Source of the DNA: Blepharisma japonicum
Lineage: Eukaryota; Ciliophora; Heterotrichea; Heterotrichida; Blepharismidae
Reading direction: 5' to 3'
Length of the DNA stretch: 64,000 bases
Assembly: GCA_949751835.1 (NCBI GenBank)
Contig: CATKHK010000004.1
Coordinates: 744,001 to 808,000, forward strand
Shown: one piece after another, positions 52,769 to 63,599 of the stretch
How positions within the stretch are numbered: the first letter of the stretch is position 1
Layout: each line of letters starts with the position of its first letter
The notes under the pieces: generated by a model
What the model was told of the DNA's origin: nothing
The model's database searches: none
Seen by the model: the letters and a program-made list of their open reading frames with translations, nothing else
Translations under genes and position numbers: made by a program

Positions 52769-53521
52769 TTAATTAATTGGGGGAGGAAGTGAAGGACGTA
52801 TAGGTGGTGGAGGCGGTGGTGGTGGAAATGATCTTGACTGACTTGGTATTGGTGGAGGCATAGAATTTTGAGGGACCTGCGGAGCTTTATAAGCTCCAGT
52901 CCACATAGGTCTATTATAAGGCCGATTAGCCGCTAAAATCCTTTCAGCCATAGACCCAAATTTTTCTCTTTTCGAGTCTCTTTTATACGCATAAGTCACT
53001 GTAATTGGCCTATTACACAAGAATTGTCCATTCATAGACTGTATCGCCCCATCTGAGCTTTCAAAATTATCAAAACTTACAAATCCATACCTATGTGAAG
53101 TCCCAGTCATATTATCTCTATTAATCCTCGCTGAAATCACATTTCCAAATATCGAAAAAGTCTCGAAAAGCTTTTTTTCGTCCACTTCTTCATCTAAGTT
53201 TCCCACAAAAATATTTGCCCCAATGTCTTGGCTCTTTTTGTCCTGAGAAGCCTTATTAGCTTTTATAGGTTTTCCATATAATTTGATCATATGCATAATT
53301 TTGATAGCATAATCCGCGTCTTCTTCATTGCGAAATTCTACGAAGCCGTATCCTTGATGCTCATTAGAGGTCTTGTCTCGAGGCATGTGGACGTTTACAA
53401 CAGGGCCGCATTGGATGAAAAGTTCTCATAAGAGCTCTTCATGGACTCTTTGGTCTAGATTTCCTACATAAATTGTCGCATCTTGATTCCTCTCATAAAT
53501 TGGTGTTAGATTAGAAGTCAT
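52769..53521 (-). CDS. SF3B4: splicing factor 3B subunit 4
   Basis: 250 residues from the ATG at 53519-53521 to TAA, with one TGA read as Trp in EELLWELF. Two RRM domains: RNP2 ATIYVGNLD and RNP1 HQGYGFVEF in the first, [11 protein letters not shown] and HRYGFVSF in the second. They are followed by [10 protein letters not shown] and a Pro-rich tail, as in SF3B4/Hsh49 of the U2 snRNP. It matters here because the spliceosome must handle 15-nt introns. Its ATG is only 2 nt after the stop of the upstream gene on the same strand. Confidence 0.92.
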
Positions 53522-53523
53522 AT

Positions 53524-55860
53524 TTATTTATTATCTAGATGCCCTATGACACTATTCAAAATCTCAAAGCCATGGAACCTTCGCAGCTCCTCTTTGGTTT
53601 CTTCATTATTCGCTAATTTTGATAGCCCAATCGCTACATTTTTTCTTGCAGGGCCTAGTTTTTCTTTAATTACAGAGACAAATCCTTCAATTAATGGCAT
53701 AAATTGAGTAGAAGTACTAGGTATTTTATCAGCAATTTTCCCGACGCATAAGCCTAAATTTCCCATCCTATCGTCAATTTTTTTTCCTGATAAAAATTCT
53801 GCTACTGATTTTTGTGTGATTTCTAATATTTTTGGGATAGGAATGGCTCTGCAGAAATTATACTGAGAAGAGCCAATAGTAATTATTTTAACTGAAATAT
53901 CAATTGTATCAGGGTTTTCTAGAGCTCTGAAAATCAATTCCATAACAGAAGAATTTTGACAGACTGTGTCAGAAAGCTCTGGCTTTGCGAATAAAAGTCT
54001 AAATAATAGTAAAAATGACCTATAAGTAATGCTTTGTATTCCTGTCTGAAGGTTTATAAGTCTTATTACTCCACTAATGAATTCTTGATAGAATTCTTCT
54101 AGTTTTTCCAATGGCGCTGGCAATGTTGCACAGTTTATTAAGAATCCTAAAGCGTTTTCTATTTGTAAAGAATTTGTGCCATTGTTAATTATTTCATTGC
54201 AAACAGTCATCAGACGGTGCTGGCCCATGCACAAAGATTTTATTTTCTGATCTGCAGCTAAATTGCACAACATACCTGTAGCTTCTCGCAGGCTTTCTGG
54301 GTTATCTAATAACCTTTGAAAGGCCGGGTAAAAGCTATTCCATTGATGCCTTACAATAGCTTTGATGTTTCCTGGGTTTGGCTTTCTTTCAAAGGAGCTT
54401 TTATAGGTAGACAAACTTAAATTTGTAATAATTGGTGAAAAAGATTTTGATGGCCTTTTAATAAATATCTCCACAGCATATCGGCAGAACTTCTTCCCTT
54501 TAGTCGTAGCTGAATGTTTTGCAATTTCTTCCCTAATTACTTTATTCTCTATAACCAAGCACAAAATCTTTGACAGTCTATGGAAAATTTCATCATTAAT
54601 ATACTTATCAATACTTTCCAGCATCACAATTGCCCCAATTCTTTTTTTATCATAAACCTTCGCAATAATTGGTTCCAGCTGTGCATATTTATTTTCATCA
54701 CTCATCAAAAACTCCAATAACTTTAACGCCTCAATGTCTTTACTTTCCAAAATCCTTTTAAAAAGCACGATATACCCTCCACTCTGCCTAAAACCCAATA
54801 TTTTTTCATCAGAATTAAGCTGCTCAATAATGGCTTCTGCTGACTGTATTTCCTCAACCTTTATTTCTTCTAGTTCTTGTCCAGCTATATTAGCCTCTTC
54901 TCTACACATATTTAAAATCCTTTCAATTTCTTCATCATCTTTTAAATCCAAGGCTTGTGTTAAATCTTTTATTGCTTCAGTATATTTTTTCTGCAGCCTT
55001 AAAGCTTCTCCTCTTCTAATTAATGCTTTGAAGCAGACGTCTTTGCTCTTTTCGTAGCCGTCTTCAAAAACTTCGTAATAGTCCAGGACTCGTGAGCAAT
55101 CTTTTATGGCTCCTTCATAGTCTTCTATTTTGATTCTTGCTATTGCTGAATTTGTGTAGAGAATCATCCAGTCTTTTTTGACGTTCTGGGCTTCCTCGTA
55201 TTTTAAGATTGCATTATTGTATTTTCCTTCTTTAAAAAAAGCATTTCCTTGCTCCCTCAGCTCTGTCGCAATGGCTAATTCTTGCTTTCTTTTTTCTGCC
55301 CTTTCTTTCATGTCCTGTTCTAGAGCTTTAAAATTTGGATCATTATCAGGAGGGATGAACTCAGGCTCAGCTTCTTCTTCGTAGTCATCAAAATAGTCCC
55401 ATTTCTTATAATTCGTTGCTGTTCTTTTATATAGCATTGCTTGGGTTTTTTGCCAGTTTTCCCAGCGGACTTTTTTTTCTGCCTTTTCTGCGCGTTCTTT
55501 TTTAAGCTCTTCTACCTTGGATAAAAGGTCTTGCTTTCTCTTTTCACTTGATATGCATTTCCTGCCGCATACATAGCACATTTCTCGCTCTCTCTCGAAT
55601 TCACGCTGGCAATTAGTACAATAGGATTTATATGTGTCAAATTTTATGCCTTTGCCTTTTTTGCCTCGTTTTTTTTCTTCTTCAGCTTTTTGTTTTTCTT
55701 CAAGCTCTCTAGCAATTTTTTGGGCTTCCAGGGCTTTTTGTTGTTCTTCAGATTTTTTGATTTGTTCAACGTCAATGTCGCCTTTTATGATGCCTTCGAC
55801 TTCAGATGAGACATACTCGATGTCTCGAAGAAATTCATCAAGCTCTTTTTCATTGAACAT
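53524..55860 (-). CDS. TPR and ARM-repeat protein, TTC12-like
   Basis: 778 residues, ending at TAA, no TGA codons. An N-terminal helical, Lys/Glu-rich part contains a zinc-ribbon-like pair (YCTNCQREF, MCYVCGRKC). Three TPR units lie near residues 200-310 (AIATELREQGNAFFKEGKYN, ILYTNSAIARIKIEDYEGAI, ALIRRGEALRLQKKYTEAI), and the rest is ARM/HEAT-like. The order TPR then ARM and the WDYFDDYEEE box fit TTC12, a cytoplasmic assembly factor for axonemal dyneins. The zinc ribbon is not part of human TTC12. UNC45-type chaperones are the alternative. Confidence 0.7.
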   Translation of the reverse strand: MFNEKELDEFLRDIEYVSSEVEGIIKGDIDVEQIKKSEEQQKALEAQKIARELEEKQKAEEEKKRGKKGKGIKFDTYKSYCTNCQREFEREREMCYVCGRKCISSEKRKQDLLSKVEELKKERAEKAEKKVRWENWQKTQAMLYKRTATNYKKWDYFDDYEEEAEPEFIPPDNDPNFKALEQDMKERAEKRKQELAIATELREQGNAFFKEGKYNNAILKYEEAQNVKKDWMILYTNSAIARIKIEDYEGAIKDCSRVLDYYEVFEDGYEKSKDVCFKALIRRGEALRLQKKYTEAIKDLTQALDLKDDEEIERILNMCREEANIAGQELEEIKVEEIQSAEAIIEQLNSDEKILGFRQSGGYIVLFKRILESKDIEALKLLEFLMSDENKYAQLEPIIAKVYDKKRIGAIVMLESIDKYINDEIFHRLSKILCLVIENKVIREEIAKHSATTKGKKFCRYAVEIFIKRPSKSFSPIITNLSLSTYKSSFERKPNPGNIKAIVRHQWNSFYPAFQRLLDNPESLREATGMLCNLAADQKIKSLCMGQHRLMTVCNEIINNGTNSLQIENALGFLINCATLPAPLEKLEEFYQEFISGVIRLINLQTGIQSITYRSFLLLFRLLFAKPELSDTVCQNSSVMELIFRALENPDTIDISVKIITIGSSQYNFCRAIPIPKILEITQKSVAEFLSGKKIDDRMGNLGLCVGKIADKIPSTSTQFMPLIEGFVSVIKEKLGPARKNVAIGLSKLANNEETKEELRRFHGFEILNSVIGHLDNK

Positions 55861-56012
55861 TTTCTGAAAAATAATTATGGAATAATAAGTTTAGCTTATT
55901 TATAAAGGTTATAATTTTAAAACTAATAATAAATAATTTAAATTTTAAGCTATTATATTTTATAAAATTTGAGTTAATTTGTATTAGAACACTCTGTTTA
56001 GATAAAAATATC

Positions 56013-56936
56013 ATGGAATACCAACCATCTCAAAAGCAAGAGAAACATTCAATCGAAGAACTTTATAAAATCACACGTGGCCAAAAAGATGAGTGGGGGA
56101 TAGAAGGCTACCGAGTCCCAACTGAAAACAACCTTTATTTAACTCGAGAGCACGCATTCCCAAAAAGTCCAAGAGCTGATTCATATGCAATTGCGAAAAA
56201 ACGGGCAACTGAGCCAGATCCAACGAAATATACGTTGGAGTACAAAGAAGCAAGCAAAATGAATTGGGAAAAGTCCAATGGAAAATTTTTATATTCAAAA
56301 CGTGAAACAGTTATTGATGAAGTAATGAGAAAAAGTGCATCAATGCCAGGTCCAGGCGCTTTCTGGCCTAAACCCACTTCTAAAAAAGCAAAAAAGCCAG
56401 AAGTGCCTACAGGTCACGTCGCACTTGGGAAGTTTTTGTAATTTTTATATAGATCAGGAGAAAGGCTCAGCTTTCTGACAACAACAGAGTTTTATGCTGA
56501 AGAAACCCCTTGCAGCTGGGCTTATAATCCACATAAAACTGAAATAAATAAAGAGCACGGATGGGCAAAACCAAAGGACAAAAGAGCAGCTACTGAGCAA
56601 GAACTAAAAGCCAGAGAGCGTGGACCTGGAAAATACTCAATTGATAAGCCAATCAAATTTGTGACACAAAGAGAACCTTTGTATTCGTTCCCCAAAGACA
56701 ACCCACCCAATGCAATAGAGCTAAAAGGCCACCAAACTAAAAATTTCCCAGGCGTTGGCACTTATAAAGAGATTGACAACGGGTATAAAGTGATTACCAA
56801 AAAAGGCTTAACTGCAAGAATATTCAATTATAAAGTGACAAGAACCACAGACGCACATATAAAAAGCAAGCAGTGGGTTCCTGGGCCTGGAACTTATGAT
56901 TGGCCACCTAATAAGCTTGATAAGAAAAAAGAATAA
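56013..56936 (+). CDS. STPGR (SHIPPO/ODF3-like) protein, one 15-nt intron
   Basis: 302 residues: exon 1 56013-56437, 15-nt intron 56438-56452 in phase 2, exon 2 to TAA. Joining the exons keeps one frame and removes the stop. Four PG-rich repeats: MPGPGAFWPKP, RGPGKYSIDKP, FPGVGTYKE and PGPGTYDWPP. Proteins of this class line axonemal microtubules. All Trp are TGG. It is the second STPGR gene in the window; the first (0.8-1.5 kb) is not a close copy. Confidence 0.88.
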
Positions 56937-57096
56937 AAAATATCCCCAATTAATAAATTCTTTTAATTAAAATATGAAAATTCATTATTTTCTTCGGAAA
57001 ATCCACATTAATTTTTCTTCTATCTCTTATTCATGTTGTAAATTTAAATCACCATCCTTTTTGATACATGACATACGAACAAATGGCTATATTAAT

Positions 57097-58911
57097 ATGT
57101 TAAGAAGTTTACGGCAGAGCATAGCTCTTGCTAAGAAAGCCTCATTGTTTGGCACCCAGCCTAGTCGAGGCTTATTTGGTTTAGGCAGTATCTATGACTC
57201 CTTGAAGGGACAATTTAAGCATGCTATCGAGCCAGGTCCTGGAAGACATAATACTCATACAATGGAAGCAACAGAGACCGAACTTTTCGACGAAGATGCT
57301 CACGAGGTCCAAGCCATGGTAACCAACAATCCTTTTGATCTAGAAATCATGATGGGCGACACTAACCCTCTGCGCAACTTCGGCACCCTCGACAACCCAG
57401 TTCTGTTGTTCTCAGCCAATGTTGGCTGGCGATATGTGATGTGTGCAGGCGCCAACGACGAAGAAGAAGGTCTCCAGCACCAGGGCATCTGGTTCATCCT
57501 CAGAGAAGGACCGATCCACAGATGTCACTCTTGTGGCCAATGCTTTAAACTGATTAACTTAAAAGACGAGATCAGTGCTGAAAATGACTACTACTTGGAG
57601 CACTACATGCCAATTTTAGAAGAAGAGATGGGAGATGACGACGATTTGGTCACCAGATGGTCCTTCCACAAGTTTGCTGAGCCTTATGCAGTTCTACATC
57701 CTCATCAGAACACCAATTATGCTTATATTTTGGTCAACCCAGATGACCATGACAGAATTCTCACAGACCCAGCTTATAGGATGCAGAAACTCCATGAAGG
57801 CCATGAGAAGCTGACTGACCTCCACAAAGCTTTGATTAATGTAGAAAACCAGATCTTGTGGGAAAATGGCGGCTATTACCCTAAGTACAACTATACAGTC
57901 CAAGACTACGAGGATCTTATTACCTCTGAGCTCGCCATTAGGAAGCTGGACAGGATTTTCCAAAAAGTCTCGCAGTTTGAAAAAAGAAGCATCTTAGAAC
58001 CAATAGACCACGAAAGGAGAGAAAAAAGAATGCTTGAAAGGGCAGCTGAAAGGACAGGCAAAAACTACGTCTTTTATTTGCATACTAATGAGCTGGAGCA
58101 GCAGTTTAACGACTACTATCAGACTGATCTGGATCCTGAAGAAGAACTTCAAAACATGCAAGACGACTATGAAGACCTTGTCGCCTCAGGAATTTTCAAC
58201 TTCAAGAACTACGAGTTCGTAGAAGAAGACTTGTATAACCCTGTTCCAGTCGTTATGGGGACATATGAGAAGAAAATGTTCAGGTTCAAGCACAGAAAGT
58301 GGAATGACGACCCTGCAACTCACTTTATTAGAGAAAATAGAATGATTAGAAGATATCTGGATAGACTCCAAAAAAAAGACCCTAAAGAGATAAACTATAA
58401 AGAAGCTGCAGAACAGGCCGAAGGAATGACCAGAGAAAACATTCTCAAGTCAGAAGGAATAAAAAAAACAATTTATGGAAAGGTTGATAATATCCAGAAA
58501 TTCATTATGGATGAGGCTGTACAACAGTATAAAGATTACTATGAAAGTGATGTAGAAGACTTAAAGGACTTTGATTATATGACCCCAGAAGATAAAGTCC
58601 AATTTGCAGGTGTGTTTAAGGACTATGCTAAGCCACTTGGAACTCAAAAATTAGTAGTAAAAGTGCCAAAAGAAGTGCAAGGAGCTACTTGGAGAGAACA
58701 ATTGAGCAAGCAGATCAGTATTGTGAAGACTCAGATTGCTTCTTATAATGCAGGTAATCATAGAATCAACACTAATTTCAAGTATGCCAGTGGCACGCGT
58801 ACTGTGAAGTCTATCAACCCAGAAACCTTGAAAGAAATATTTGCAGATATTCATAAAATTGAGCCAACTGGAGAAACCGGAAAATTCGAAGATTCTCGTA
58901 AACTTCACTAA
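57097..58911 (+). CDS. COX5B: mitochondrial COX5B-like protein, ciliate-expanded
   Basis: 604 residues from ATG 57097, chosen because MLRSLRQSIALAKKASLFGT is a classical presequence; the frame is open further upstream. The COX5B-like zinc domain is at about residues 85-150 (NPVLLFSANVGWRYVMCAGA, GIWFILREGPIHRCHSCGQCF), with CxxC ligands visible. About 430 more residues, charged and helical, have no counterpart in the 130-residue animal protein; large COX5B relatives are known from ciliate complex IV. Codons are notably richer in G/C than in neighbours and all Trp are TGG, suggesting high expression. Confidence 0.88.
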   Translation: MLRSLRQSIALAKKASLFGTQPSRGLFGLGSIYDSLKGQFKHAIEPGPGRHNTHTMEATETELFDEDAHEVQAMVTNNPFDLEIMMGDTNPLRNFGTLDNPVLLFSANVGWRYVMCAGANDEEEGLQHQGIWFILREGPIHRCHSCGQCFKLINLKDEISAENDYYLEHYMPILEEEMGDDDDLVTRWSFHKFAEPYAVLHPHQNTNYAYILVNPDDHDRILTDPAYRMQKLHEGHEKLTDLHKALINVENQILWENGGYYPKYNYTVQDYEDLITSELAIRKLDRIFQKVSQFEKRSILEPIDHERREKRMLERAAERTGKNYVFYLHTNELEQQFNDYYQTDLDPEEELQNMQDDYEDLVASGIFNFKNYEFVEEDLYNPVPVVMGTYEKKMFRFKHRKWNDDPATHFIRENRMIRRYLDRLQKKDPKEINYKEAAEQAEGMTRENILKSEGIKKTIYGKVDNIQKFIMDEAVQQYKDYYESDVEDLKDFDYMTPEDKVQFAGVFKDYAKPLGTQKLVVKVPKEVQGATWREQLSKQISIVKTQIASYNAGNHRINTNFKYASGTRTVKSINPETLKEIFADIHKIEPTGETGKFEDSRKLH

Positions 58912-59731
58912 CTAATCTTCCCGGTTTAATAAGAATTCTTTTTAATATTTAATTATAGACCCTAAAAGGCAATTTAGTATTTCACTTTATGATATGCTAG
59001 GAGATTGATTATTTAATTTCTCTTGGAAATAAATTTAACTATTATAACATATAATATCTTTGGATTTTAGTAATGGTTATAAATATAAATAACTCACCCT
59101 TCAAATTCTAATTTATTGGATACAGACAATATAGATGCATATGATGCTGTATCGTGCAACCTGCTAAATTCTAGTATCGTTTAAGCATATTACTAATATA
59201 ATAATTAGAAAAGCTCACGGAAAATGATCTTTAACTATTAAATATATTCTTTCAAACAGTACTAAAAATGCATGAAAATAAATTATTAATGAAAAAATTA
59301 TATAATTTAAATGTATATCATATTAATTACTTATTATATTTAAATCATTAATATCATTTTTTTAGATATAAAATATTATGCGTATAAAATTTTATATCTG
59401 ATAATAATTCTGTAGTCTATCGGCCTTTTATTGGTATGATCTGGCACGTCGGGACATCCCACAATTTTCAAATTCATTATATCTATGAATTCCATATAAT
59501 AAGGTAAAGTTTAAAGGTAGGCAGAGGAGCTAGGAGATAGATTTCATGCTTTCCAAATTGTTTTAAATATAATTATCATTTAAATTATATTTAGAATTGT
59601 ATTATCTTCTATCAAAAATATCATTTTATTATGTCACAATAAAGAATTAGCTCTGCACTCAGTAATTCTACTCATTAGAAAAATTATATTGATAAGTTAA
59701 ATTCCTTAATTTATGCTATCCAGCTTACAAA
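58912..59731. other. long AT-rich intergenic region
   Basis: About 820 bp between convergent genes. One small less AT-rich patch (CTGGCACGTCGGGACATCCC, near 59445) stands out but has no open frame or stem I can support. Confidence 0.6.
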
Positions 59732-61066
59732 TTAAAGTGAAACCCCGCTTAAAAATGAATTGATTATATGCCATGCTTGTGGACGCTTCCACTGTGGAAC
59801 CATATGTCCTCCTCCCTTCACCAGTACCCATGTAAGCCCTTCATACTCAGTATAAAACCCAGCCACTTGATCATCTACATATCATGAAGTATAGGGCTGC
59901 TTCACATTCAGATTTAAGCCAGTTATTCACTCTCGTGTACCAATAAAAGGAGTAGAACCATCAGCATCTCCTGAATAAATCCATATCCGTAAGCCAGAAC
60001 GAATAAGAAAAGGATATAAAAAGACTGACCCATGCTGATAATCTGTAATATAGTCAAGGAAAATGCAAAATGCCCAAGGCTGGACATTCTCTGGAATATT
60101 GAACGCTTTCCTTACTGTTTCGTTTAAAAAATAGTCATAAGCGCCCTCCCAAGCTGCACATGGTGGAATTATTCCTGGAGCTGCCATTGAATCTAATATA
60201 ACTCTGAGGAAAATATTGTTATCCTTTTGAGCTCTTGTATCATTTTGATATATGCAAGGCCCATAAATATTGTAAAAATTCAAATTATTGAGAAGCTCGC
60301 TTTGTATATAATTTGTGTCGTTTCCACAGGCTTCGCCATCTCATTCATTGAAATTGTCGCAGTCATTTACTAATTTATAATACCAGTTATAGTCAATTAA
60401 TGCATGAGTTCAGAGGAGTTTCATCAACGCTGGGGTAAAATCATATGTAAAATCTGTAGCTGGGCCTCCTATTATCATTCCTTTGAGGTTAATATAATGA
60501 GGACTATAGTTGTTGTACATTAGAATGTTATAGGCTAAGTAAGGTAAATACATTCCTGCATAGCTTTCCCCTGATATATAAAATTCATGATTTCTATACT
60601 CAGGAAATTTTCTAAAAAATTGTAAAATGGCAAGAAGATTATCATGTGCAACAATTTGATCATCGGTGTTGTTATTGGAAAGGTCTCCCAAAATAGAGAA
60701 GCCAACTCCTGCTGGTGATTCAAGGTATAAGACGCTGGCATTGGTATTCCAAGACCACTGATTCTTGAAAAGAGTTGTGCCTTCGTCAGGAAATACATAA
60801 GGACCGTGCTCATAAGCGAATCCGTCTAATGAAGAGCAGCCTGGACCTCCATTAAGTCAGAGCAGCAAAGGATCTATAGATGGGTTATTTTGGCTTTCAA
60901 CAAGAACATAGTGTAATGATTTTCCGTTAGAATTAGGGATATCAAGGTATCCAGAATACGTATCAAAATTAGGAGGAGAGTCTGATGGAAGTCCTGGCTG
61001 ATTTTTGACTAAATCAGCTAAAGGTGCACCTAAAACTGTTTCCACTAAAATTAGGAAACTCCACAT
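59732..61066 (-). CDS. serine carboxypeptidase (S10)
   Basis: 444 residues, ending at TAA, with at least five TGA codons read as Trp, among them the family motif LLLWLNGGPGCSS. A signal peptide (MWSFLILVETVLGAP) leads into the S10 fold: the oxyanion-hole segment above, catalytic Ser in ISGESYAGMYLP, Asp in YSGDADGSTPF, His in KGGGHMVPQWKRP. A lysosome- or food-vacuole-type acid peptidase that trims C-terminal residues. A decayed tandem copy lies upstream (higher coordinates). Confidence 0.95.
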
Positions 61067-61212
61067 TTATAATGTTCACCAAAATAATATCTTTCTCCTC
61101 AGCAATATATAGCTAAGATCATCAAAAATACCATTGCACTTTCAGTTTTTCTTTTTAATTCAAAAATTTTAAAAGATAGAGATAATTATATCCTCTTAAT
61201 AATATTTAAAAT

Positions 61213-62055
61213 TAATTATGGTAAAACCCCACTTAAGAAAGAATTAATCATATGCTAAGCTTGAGGCCTTTTCCATGGTGGAATTATATATCCAGCTTTT
61301 TTAACAGTTACTCATGTCAATCCTTCATATTTTATATAATATCCGGCAACTTGCTCATCAGCATACCAAGAAGCATAACTTTGTTTCACATCTAAATTTA
61401 AGCTGTTAATAAATTCTGTTGTCTTTTAAATTGCACTGAACCATCAATATCTCCGGAGTAAACAAGAATTCGCAGTCCTATACAATTCAAGAAAGGATAT
61501 ATATAGGCTGAGCCACGAAGATAAACGTCCTGATACTCCAAATTCAAACAAAAAATCCAATTTTGTACACTATTTATTTGATATAGTAAAAGTAGTCCTC
61601 ACAGCCTGGCTTTGGAAATACTGATAAGCGCCTTTCCACACACAGCACGGAGATTTTATTTCCAATTTTGGATTAAGATCTAATACAAATTTCAGGTGTC
61701 GATTATTTTCCAGTTGTGCATGTGCTGGATTATGATAAATGCATATGCCAAATACATAATAAATGTTGATATTACTTTGAAGAATGGCTTCTATATAATA
61801 AATATCATTATTGCACACATCACTGCTCCAATCATTGAGATTGTCACAATCAGTGACTAATTTATCATACTTATTCATACCCAATAAGAGCATGGGTTCA
61901 GATTATTTTCATAAAGGGATTGGTGAAAGTCTGCATTCCAATCTGTAATCCTATTTCTAGTCACGATGTCTTTTAGGTTAATGTTATTGTAAGGTCTATA
62001 GCTATTATATATTATGATGTTGCATGCTAGCATAAGGACATAGCTTTCTATTGAG
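61213..62055 (-). pseudogene. decayed serine carboxypeptidase copy
   Basis: The C-terminal two thirds of an S10 gene, recognisable from WKGAYQYFQSQAVRTTF, LVYSGDIDGSVQF and a final SGV-like end matching the intact gene, but the frame is broken several times. The segments with catalytic Ser and the GGPGCSS motif are absent. It lies head-to-tail with the intact gene, so it was a tandem duplicate. Confidence 0.8.
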
Positions 62056-62345
62056 ATTTAAAATCTCGATAAATCATTAATTAAAATACATTAAAGATAC
62101 TAAAAATGTATTTCGGAAACGATTCTCATCAATTATTTTCAATTATTTAGGAAATATTTTATTGATTCTCAGTAGGCTCAATAAATATCTTAATTAATTC
62201 ACATTTAATAAAAATAATCAATTTTTTATATACTCATCAGAAGAATTCCTCAATTCAAGATATTTAAGGTTAGCAAATAATTTATCGAAATTAAATTGGT
62301 TGTCATAATATATAAATGCTCCTCATAGAACACCTATTTTAAAAT

Positions 62346-63599
62346 TTATTTTAGCTTTAATATTTCAGCGGACCTTAGAGCTAAATTGAATTTATAAAGA
62401 GAAGTGCCAGAACCTATAAAATAAACAGAGTCTTTAAATTGCGTAATTTGAGATACAGAACCTCCAAAATATGAACACTTTCCAATGTATTTTAATTTAT
62501 TTGGATCATCAATATCTATTTCCAAAATATGTGAAGAGCTTTCAATTACATAAAACACACTGCTTTTTAAAAATAAAACTTTTCCTGAGCAAGATAATTT
62601 AGCTTGTATTTCTTTGTACGTATCTTGTATGGTATTATAAATATAAATGTTTTTATGCTCATTTCCAACAAAAAAAATTTGATCCTTATAGGTAAAACCA
62701 TTGCAGTAAATTGCTCCACAACTCATTTTTCGAATTTCTTTCCATTTATTTTCTGATATACTATATTTCTCTGGAGTTAATAATAATCCTTCTGAATTTT
62801 TACCACCAAAAGCATACACTTCGTCATTATACAAAATTGGGCAAACATACTTGCAAGCATGTAATCGATTAGGAATATAACTAATTTTACTGTCAGGATA
62901 TATAAAAAAGATAGTTGTATCGCATGAATTGACGTAACGGTTATCATTTCATAAAATACAGAAAAGACGATTATCTGAAAATTTGGATATTGCTAATTCT
63001 TCGGTTTCTTTTAACGATGGAATCTCCATTTTATTGTTCGTAAGATCATTGAGATTTACTCGAAATAGACTTCTAGGCTTATCTTTAAGAATATAAATTT
63101 CACTTCACTCATTTTGAAAATTACAAATATCAAAGCCACCAGAAAACTTATCTTTATTGATTCTGCGAAGATTAATTTCTAATTGCTTAATAGCTGCATC
63201 AGGGTCCAAAGCTAAAATTTTGCCTAACTCATCTTCTTTCTTCAAGAGTTCAGCAGAAGATATTTTTTCTATCAAGGAATTGCTTTCATTTTTTACTCTT
63301 TTTATTTCATCAATAGCAGTTTTTAGCTGAGAATTCAATTCCTTAATCTTTATGGATATATCGTTTATTAATTTTGATTGAAAACTATTAAGCTCTAATA
63401 TTCTTTTTGCAAGATAAATAACAAGAGCTTGCTTAGTTCCTGGATATGCACTAAAGCTTAAGAATTCTGGATTGTGAGCTTTATGAATGGATAGTCTGAA
63501 GTGTTCAATTATATGGTTTTCACATGAATAAATTCCTTCTTCAGAGCATAGGCAAAGCATTGCAGCTTTGTTAGTGCAATAGGATTTTCAGCAATTCAT
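62346..63599 (-). CDS. zinc-finger (B-box-like), coiled-coil and kelch-repeat protein
   Basis: 417 residues from the ATG at 63597-63599 to TAA. Codon 4 and a second site are TGA (Trp). Residues 1-45 are Cys/His-rich (CWKSYCTN, CLCSEEG, CENHIIEHF), like a B-box. A coiled coil follows (about residues 70-140), then kelch-like blades (EVYAFGGKNSEGLLLTPEKY, KWKEIRKM, YFIGSGTSLYKFNL). TRIM-style and kelch proteins of this layout are abundant in ciliates and often act as ubiquitin-ligase adaptors; no RING is seen. Confidence 0.7.
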
